A stretch of DNA of 64,000 nucleotides from assembly GCA_020809705.1 (NCBI GenBank), contig CP085825.1, positions 2,976,001 through 3,040,000 of the forward strand, read 5' to 3'. Positions within the stretch are counted from its first letter, which is position 1; each line of letters opens with the position of its first letter. This DNA comes from Calonectria ilicicola. Its lineage: Eukaryota; Ascomycota; Sordariomycetes; Hypocreales; Nectriaceae. The translations under genes and the position numbers were made by a program. A model generated the notes under the pieces. It did not search any database. It worked only from the letters and a program-made list of their open reading frames with translations, and was not told the DNA's origin. Shown in pieces: positions 57,901-64,000 of this stretch.

Positions 57901-59806
57901 TGAACCCAAGAAGAAAAATTCTCCCTTTGTAAGTTTTGAAGCTCATGTAAAATGCATCTGCTACGACTCCGTGCATAGATGAATCATCTTCATCAAGTTG
58001 CTCCACGAGTGTGTGCAGCTGCTTTGAAAATAGGTCGGCGTGATATATATACTTTTGTAAAAGATCAAAACCTTCAGTCATTCGCATGCTTCTGTCTTCA
58101 AGAATGATTAACCTCTGTGAGATCGTGAGAACAGCAAGAACCGAGCGACTAAGCCATTGAACAGCAACAATAGCCTCTTCACACTTCCATCTGCTTCGTG
58201 CCTTGAACCTGAACGAAGGCGGCTGATCCTTGTCCTCACGAGGAAGTTCATCCACGTCCAAGACAGTGAGAACATTGGACCAACAATATGCTAGCTTCAC
58301 TTTTGAAATGTCACTCCCGGTATGAGGGTCTGGAACTTTGAGCTGTACGGCAGGAAACCACGCTAAACATCCGGTCATAGCACTGTGAGCGGGAACATCC
58401 TTCGGGCGTGCGGATTTATGTTGGGTCTGGGCAACGGGAGTCGTAGACACAATCACAAGGAGATAAGGAGTCAACATGGCCGTTAACCCAAGGGCATCGG
58501 TTGAACGTTCAACATTCCCTAGCGGCAAGGGCGAGAACGCGAGGACAGTGCTGGGCTTCACGGGTTTCCCTGTCGGCATTGGTGCGTCGGGGTATCGCCC
58601 AAGGATTCGGTGCGTTTTAACGGTTCGTCCCAGTGCACCAGTACCTCTCGTAGCGAGATGAGAGAATGCCATTCCTCTGTCATCGGCGGAAACAAGAGCC
58701 GTGTGCCGAGTACCAAGAAATCCCAAGTGCGTAATTGCAACATCAGGAATATGCCCGTCCGCAGTCCTGTTCTTGAGCTGTGCGGGTTCTAGGTGTGGTA
58801 TTGTTAAAAATGGCCTTGAGACTCTGCCTGTATCCCAAGTGAAGATACAGCCATTTGCATGCCCTCCCGCAATAGTTGTGTGATCGGCAGAAATTGCAAT
58901 TGCAGTAATTGGTCCACACTCGACAGCTGCCTCTAGTTAATATGAGAAGCAGCGAAACTCCAAAAGTAACTCACCTTTTGTTCCAGGCCCAATAATCATT
59001 TTGAGGTTTTGATTGTAATCAAACACCAGGATAATTCCCTTTGTGGTTCCTATTACAATTGATGCTGAAACTGCTAGGCATGTTGGCGATCCAAAATTAC
59101 GCCTCCCTGACTCGGAGAATGCTTGTCCATTGAGCTTTCGTAGGCGTGTCCACCGAACTACCTCCCATGGCGGGGATGGAGTATCAGTATCGGTTTGGTC
59201 AAATAACAGCTGCGAGCTGAGTGATACATTGCGACTATGTGTGTTTAAAAATGCTGGAGAGGGTGATCGAGGGGTGGGTATGCCCGAAGAGGAGATTCGA
59301 GATTGGAATCGTCGATCAAAGGGACGGAAGGAGGGCGTGGGGCTGCTAAGTCCAGGGCGCGAGGCGACAGAGGGCAGAACACTGCTTCCGGGAGAGGATA
59401 TCAAGGAACCCTAGGCACTGTTAGAGAACTTTGATACTTGGGTTAAATGATATGATCTTACCTGAACAGATGGGGAATCGTCGGGACCCGACAGTACCGA
59501 ATCGATTGGACTACCTGCTCGCCTTGGTAGACCATGGAGATCGCTTCCAGCCAACGAGCTTACATCAGAGCTTTCCTGGTGCTGCTGCTGCATAATTTCA
59601 CGGTATCGGTTCTTGACTGAGCCATTACCGATTGGAACCGGAGTTGCGTGGCCGTTGAGGGAGTCCTCGTCGCGGTTGCGCTCATTCAGGGAACTACCAT
59701 CATCATCTCCACTGCCAACGCCAGCCCCCTCCAAAGCATCCTTTATCGTGTCGCCATCATCTGAGGTAGCGTCTCTTGCGAGAGACAAATCTTCTGGATC
59801 GGCCAT
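54917..59806 (-). CDS. VPS8: CORVET complex subunit VPS8
   Basis: Endosomal tether subunit that binds Rab5/Vps21-type GTPases. Exons are 59806-59462, 59410-58975 and 58932-54917; 1598 aa. A ~200-residue Ser/Pro-rich disordered N-terminus precedes the beta-propeller, in which splice joins give IIGPGTKEAAVECG and later GHANGCIFTWDTGRVSRPFL and ALVSADDRGMAFSH. The central Vps8 domain is marked by LTTGLP-like and helical-repeat sequence (KNIYVHADLF-type region at YIYHADLFSKQL; CLEPYILERVI; HMETATLDLDQITLLC). A C-terminal RING-like zinc domain has CEACSRRVWGPG and LACRHIYHQSC. The last Cys is followed by PIDG and the stop, so the usual eighth zinc ligand is not present. The ATG at 59806 is the first in frame. 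Confidence 0.94.
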
Positions 59807-61728
59807 TGCGCCGTGGCTTCCATCACTGCATGCGCAAGCACTACCGCATCGGGTTCATGGCCTGGCGCAGCTGATGGCGAATGGAAGCTTGAGATTGCGA
59901 CCAGGTCGCTGGGGATAGAGCTCTAGCTCGGGGTTTCGATGAGCCCGACGGGGCTGTGGATAATATCTCGGAGGAATCCACTGGGTTATTGGAAATAAAA
60001 GGATTCGACTGAATTCGGGTATTCCGTTGCTCCGATCCAGCAGTTTGCCTCCAAAGAAGTTGAAGTTGGCGAACCTTGGCGTCGTTCAGCTGGGTCGAGC
60101 TCTGTGGTTCGTTGACGCTGCCCACGGGCCGCTTTCCACAGCTGCCTTGAAGGCGCAGCGACATGGGCGCGGGCCGGGGATTCTCCGACAGACACTTGGA
60201 CCTTAAGTTGTGCATTTTTAGTCGAAAAAGAAGACGTCACTGCGCAGCCGGCAAGGTCTCTCTCAAACGTACATACCCATTAGCTTTCGTTCTAACCATT
60301 TTGGGGCACTTCTTGGCTTTTGCGATTTTCGGCAAGGTCATCTCGATGTACAGGGATCTAGCTTCTCACATGAATGCATTCCAACTACCTTAACTTGCTA
60401 CTGATGCGAGTTACCAAGCTGAATTTTCGAAATCAGGAGAGAGGGCTTTAGACTGAGTTAGCGATGTTTCATGATGTTATTACTTTGTATGGTCTAGTTT
60501 AGCGTGTGGCTATCAAATTGTAACTTGGGTGGGCGCCACAATCTTAGGCTTCTTACGTATCTACGAGCTGTTTGGCTAGTTCGTAACTATTCCTTCATTG
60601 CCTCGTGCCTCTTCAACAAGGTTCGTCGCAAGCTCGGGTAAGCGATGTTGGATATTCCACTACAAGCAAAAACGGAATTGTGTCTTGGTTTCGTTTATAC
60701 CTGAACTAAACTTTTGCTTGCCAACCCATCATCTTCCACTTCCGGTCTATTTTCACTGGCGAAATCTTCTGCAGTACATGCCAGTTTCTCATGAGAGGTA
60801 GGCCATTCAGCGGTTACATAGGAATATTGATACCCCTTTTTGGATACTGAATGTCATTGAAGCTAGTGAAGCAAGTAAAAGAGAAGGGTGTCTTGATTTC
60901 GACTGAACGTCTGTTCCTTCGTTTGGTGCCCACCCGCACTCAACTCTGTCTTCTCATTTTATAGAATCATGACACTTTCTATGCGCTGAAAAACACAAAA
61001 ATTTACCAATCATTCAAAATTGTGCAGAATATTTACTATGGCAAGAAGGAAAGGATCCATCTCCTCAAGATTGGTTCCAAACCTCAGTCATAGCTCCATA
61101 ATTGTATCCCTAGATCGAAATACGCGAGCTGACCTAAGTATTCAGAAGGGGAACTTTTTAAAATTAACAGTGGGATTTTCTCTTGTTGAGTCCTATGGTT
61201 ACTCATCTCCGTAGTCTATCAACACGGAGTCATGAGCGATAGAGATCCGGCCTGATACCGTGCAAATTAGGGATTCATTTATCAGTACTTTCACGAATCT
61301 TTGTTGTATCAAAGCGAAATATTTTAGTCTCAATGACCTCATGTTTATTTCCAAATCAGATTGAAATCGCGTGTTTGTAGAGGATACAACTTTGTTGAGG
61401 TATCTCATTGGGAAGAAATTTTGGCGGTACAATTCCGAGAAAGCCAAAGACTTTTCTGTTCTAAAAAAAAAAAAAAAAACAGCCAAGTAACACGCAAAAA
61501 GGCAAAGAATTTACCGCCTGTCTCTGATTTATCTAATCTGTTTATTTATTTATTTATTTTGTTGATTCTTGCTTCATGGCTGTTCGTTGTTAGAAGTGGC
61601 TAGTCAAATCTCGATCCTGCACGGGCCACCCTCTATCTACACGAGTCGCATGCCCATCTACGCGTTCCGGGTTTCGTTCCGTATACTTCACATCCAAACT
61701 GGACAAATCCCTTGGTCCCCCACCCGCT
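59807..61728. other. Divergent intergenic, VPS8 / GPALPP gene
   Basis: 1.9 kb. It contains the doubtful 124-codon ORF, an 18-base A run near 61462 and a (TTTA)4 tract at 61541-61558. From about 60400 it is AT-rich with no coding pattern. Confidence 0.5.
59841..60215 (-). CDS. Doubtful small ORF upstream of VPS8
   Basis: A 124-codon minus-strand frame ends 35 bp before the VPS8 start. It is rich in Ser, Gln and Arg (GSSKPRARALSPATWSQSQA) with no recognised domain. It could be a small gene, a VPS8 leader ORF or chance. No splice route joins it to VPS8. Confidence 0.2.
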   Translation of the reverse strand: MHNLRSKCLSENPRPAPMSLRLQGSCGKRPVGSVNEPQSSTQLNDAKVRQLQLLWRQTAGSEQRNTRIQSNPFISNNPVDSSEILSTAPSGSSKPRARALSPATWSQSQASIRHQLRQAMNPMR

Positions 61729-62634
61729 ATGTCTTCGATTGGACCCCAACTTCCACCACATCTATCAAAGCGAAAGCGAACCCCCGAGGGGAGCCAATCG
61801 CCCCCAAGTAAACACCAGCGCAGCGAGTCGCCTTCCAAGAACAGGGACGAGATCGATCTTGATGACGATTCAGACGATGACTACGGCCCCAGCGCACCCG
61901 CTGCTTCAAACCCCACGACAGGCCCGTCGTTGCCACAGAGTAACAAAGATGAGATTGATCTAGACGACGACTCTGATTCTGACAGTGGCCCTGCGCCGCC
62001 TCCCGCCGATATCTCAACCCGCCCTGCGGACGATGCCGAGTCGTCCTCCGACTCAGAAGATGACTACGGCCCTGCGCTTCCTGGAGCCTCAAACGCCAAC
62101 AGGCCTGTTCTAGGACCCCAGATGCCCGAGGCCGAGCCACAGCCCCAGCGCGACTCGTGGATGCTTGCGCCGCCGACCTCTTCCTCCTACACCGAGCGCG
62201 ACCCCACGCGCATCCGCACCCGCAAATTCGCCTCGAAGCCATCCGCCTCAGCAGGCTCCTCAACCATCTCCTCAATCTGGACCGAAACCCCCGAAGAGAA
62301 GCTTAAGCGCCTCCAGGACTCCGTACTGGGCCGCGAGGATAAGACCAAGGAAGCTGCCGCTGGGCCTGTGCGATCCAAGGAGGAAGAGGAACGGCAGCGC
62401 AAGATCGCAGCCACTATTGATGCACAGAGGGGGAAGAGTTTATTTGAAGAACACCAGAACCGAAGAGAACAGAGCGGTAAAAAAGCCGAGGAGGACGATG
62501 ATCCCAGTAAGCGAGGCTTTGATAGAGAAAAGGATATGGCTCTGGGAGGGAAGATTGGTACTGCCCAGAGAAGGGAGCTGCTCAACAAGGCGGCTAATTT
62601 TGGAGGCCGATTTCAAAAGGGATCATTCCTTTAA
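61729..62634 (+). CDS. GPALPP-motif protein (DUF3752)
   Basis: An intronless CDS of 301 aa. GPALPP1-type proteins carry short acidic/Gly-Pro repeats and a C-terminal DUF3752 domain. Here IGPQLPPHL is at the N-terminus, then DDYGPSAP, SDSGPAPPP, DDYGPALPG and VLGPQMPE, with the first repeats preceded by the duplicated block DEIDLDDDSD. The DUF3752 part starts near RDSWMLAPP and runs through RTRKFAS, IWTETPEEKLKRLQDSVLG, LFEEHQNRRE and FDREKDMALGGKIG to NFGGRFQKGSFL at the stop. The family is nuclear and linked to RNA processing by inference only; the precise function is unknown. Confidence 0.9.
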   Translation: MSSIGPQLPPHLSKRKRTPEGSQSPPSKHQRSESPSKNRDEIDLDDDSDDDYGPSAPAASNPTTGPSLPQSNKDEIDLDDDSDSDSGPAPPPADISTRPADDAESSSDSEDDYGPALPGASNANRPVLGPQMPEAEPQPQRDSWMLAPPTSSSYTERDPTRIRTRKFASKPSASAGSSTISSIWTETPEEKLKRLQDSVLGREDKTKEAAAGPVRSKEEEERQRKIAATIDAQRGKSLFEEHQNRREQSGKKAEEDDDPSKRGFDREKDMALGGKIGTAQRRELLNKAANFGGRFQKGSFL

Positions 62635-63267
62635 TGTCTGTTTAGATAGATACTGTTAACGTCTGGTACATAACGGCCGTGTACTGTCTACGTATTTTTC
62701 AAAAGGCGCTTGGTAAAATAGGCTACGAATTCAGCTACGATAGGTACGAATCAATATCACGAATAGGTTTCAAAAACTTTGGTGGGAACAAATATTTGTT
62801 TACGCCATCCAACTATTGAAGAGTCCATATAACCACCAAACTCCGCCGCTCCCTCCGTTTCCAGCTGAAGCCCGAATTTTCCAGCCCAATGCAAGATACA
62901 AAGCCTGCCTCCTAAAACAATAATATCAAGACATCCCTCCCGCTATCCTCGCACCCTTTTAGGTATACGCTGAGACATTCCGTCTTTCAGTGCAACTAGG
63001 GTATATATAGCCATCCATCCAGCTATCCATGATGGCTCAAAAGACAACTCTTGCTTCTTTCACCTGCCCTGGACGTGTATAGATGAGGGTTATAAATAAA
63101 TAAAAAATGCCGATTCGTAATGCGATAATCGATTCCGGTGTATAAATCATGACGGTAGTGCCAACCCACAAAGTTGGAAAGGAGAGAAAGCCATCGCTAA
63201 GGTGATAGTGCATGTCGTAAAGGTTTTGAAGGTATCAAGGAGATCAGAGTAAAATAGATCCATGAGA
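62635..63267. other. Intergenic between convergent genes
   Basis: 633 bp of AT-rich 3' flanks; nothing else is recognised. Confidence 0.6.
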
Positions 63268-64000
63268 TTATGCCGCAACTGTGGCGCGGTTTCCAGCTTC
63301 AAGCTGTGATGGCGTAACATCAGTGGCATTGCTGCCATTCTGAGGCTCATTTCGTCTTCGACCAAATCGAAAAACGTCACGGACTGACGACATCATACCA
63401 CCATTGGGTGCTTCCGCGACTTGGGGGTTTTGTGCCGATTGATCTCGGGCGCCATCAGCAGGCTGCGGGGCGGCCCGGCGTTGATCGCGACGGAAGCCTT
63501 CTGTGGGACGGACTCTGGACTGAGCTGGTTGCGTTGGTCTTGATGATCGGAACCAAGCGTTGCGGAGTCCAGAGGGCAGGTTAAGACGGTTGTTGTTGCG
63601 AGCATCGAAGTTTGCGTTATTGTTGGTGGCAGCATCGCCACCTTCAGGCGCAGGTCGGGGTTTGGGAACGTAGTAATCCGCTTTGCAGAGTGGGCAGCAG
63701 GCGCGACGGCTCGTCAGCCAGGGATCTACGCAAACGGCATGGAATGCATGGCCGCAGGTCAATCCACGAACGTCCTCGTCATCTTCCAGAGTATCTATGC
63801 AAATAGCACAGCTATCACCAGGGGCTTCCAGCATCTCGGGTGGCAGAGCGCCATCGATGTGTTCGTCATCGCTGTCTTCGCTTGAAATCCGATGAAGGTT
63901 GTTGCCAGCGGGATCGCTTCCGGTTTGGATTGCAGAGGTTTGACCAGCCTCAACAGACGGTCTTGTCGTATCCTTGGGCTTCTCGGATTCTACTGTCGCA
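63268..64000 (-). CDS. RING-H2 finger protein, C-terminal part (runs off window)
   Basis: 243 codons in one frame up to the right edge; the N-terminus lies beyond 64000. An acidic stretch (SSEDSDDEHIDGALPPEMLE) precedes a canonical C3H2C3 RING: CAICIDTLEDDEDVRGLTCG, then HAFHAVCVDPWL and CCPLCKADYY. The rest is an Asn/Arg/Pro-rich disordered tail. The arrangement, with the RING before a long polar tail, resembles fungal PA-TM-RING ubiquitin ligases. If so, a protease-associated domain and a membrane helix should lie upstream, outside the window. Ubiquitin-ligase activity is inferred from the RING. Confidence 0.88.
   Translation of the reverse strand, partial: ATVESEKPKDTTRPSVEAGQTSAIQTGSDPAGNNLHRISSEDSDDEHIDGALPPEMLEAPGDSCAICIDTLEDDEDVRGLTCGHAFHAVCVDPWLTSRRACCPLCKADYYVPKPRPAPEGGDAATNNNANFDARNNNRLNLPSGLRNAWFRSSRPTQPAQSRVRPTEGFRRDQRRAAPQPADGARDQSAQNPQVAEAPNGGMMSSVRDVFRFGRRRNEPQNGSNATDVTPSQLEAGNRATVAA

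Overview
This window looks like a piece of a filamentous ascomycete nuclear genome, most likely a Sordariomycete and perhaps Hypocreales-like. The evidence is short introns (mostly 48-70 nt) with GTRAGT-type donors, CTRAY branch points and YAG acceptors; genes scattered on both strands at roughly one per 2-3 kb; and a gene set typical of such fungi (trifunctional HIS4, fungal lipin, TOS1, ROK1, fungal raffinose-synthase-like GH36). The species call is inference. No rRNA, tRNA, CRISPR array, phage, plasmid or intact transposon was recognised. I built exon structures by hand from splice consensus plus reading-frame phase; every multi-exon model listed closes in frame.

Layout, 1-18.2 kb: a partial 3' CDS end (1-153), a PLAC8-family Cys-rich protein, IMP dehydrogenase (-), a GH36 raffinose-synthase-like protein (-), mitochondrial processing peptidase beta (+), TAF9 (-), HIS4 (+) and the PAH1/lipin phosphatidate phosphatase (-). 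18.2-21.8 kb is a long gene-free stretch. 21.8-46.9 kb: a membrane-anchored fibronectin-III/coiled-coil protein (+), VPS53 of the GARP tether (+), thioredoxin reductase (+), UDP-GlcNAc pyrophosphorylase (-), a Thp1/TDG-like mismatch DNA glycosylase (+), ARP4 (-), mitochondrial lysyl-tRNA synthetase (+), the cell-wall protein TOS1 (-), the ROK1 RNA helicase (-) and a small conserved-looking protein with a possible NTF2-like fold (+).

46.95-53.8 kb is different: a relaxed, lower-density stretch with two divergently transcribed genes that I do not recognise. Reconstructed, they are distant paralogues of each other (613 and 576 aa). Both have an N-terminal domain with a G-S-x-aromatic-W-P-D motif, a low-complexity middle and a C-terminal domain with a G-T-F-T motif. 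They share three introns in the same order and phase (2, 2, 0), and the first lies at exactly the same codon. This pair is the best candidate here for something undescribed.

53.8-64 kb returns to conserved genes: PIG-P/GPI19 (-), VPS8 of CORVET (-), a GPALPP/DUF3752 protein (+) and the C-terminal part of a RING-H2 protein (-) cut by the window edge.

Functional themes are housekeeping: purine and histidine synthesis, UDP-GlcNAc, GPI-anchor and wall assembly, endosome/Golgi tethering (VPS53, VPS8), mitochondrial protein import and translation, chromatin/transcription (TAF9, ARP4), redox and lipid control. There is no co-directional operon-like cluster. Several neighbours share short divergent promoters (GH36/MAS1, TAF9/HIS4, ARP4/MSK1). 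A TGACTCA element 80 bp upstream of HIS4 fits cross-pathway (CPC1/Gcn4) control.
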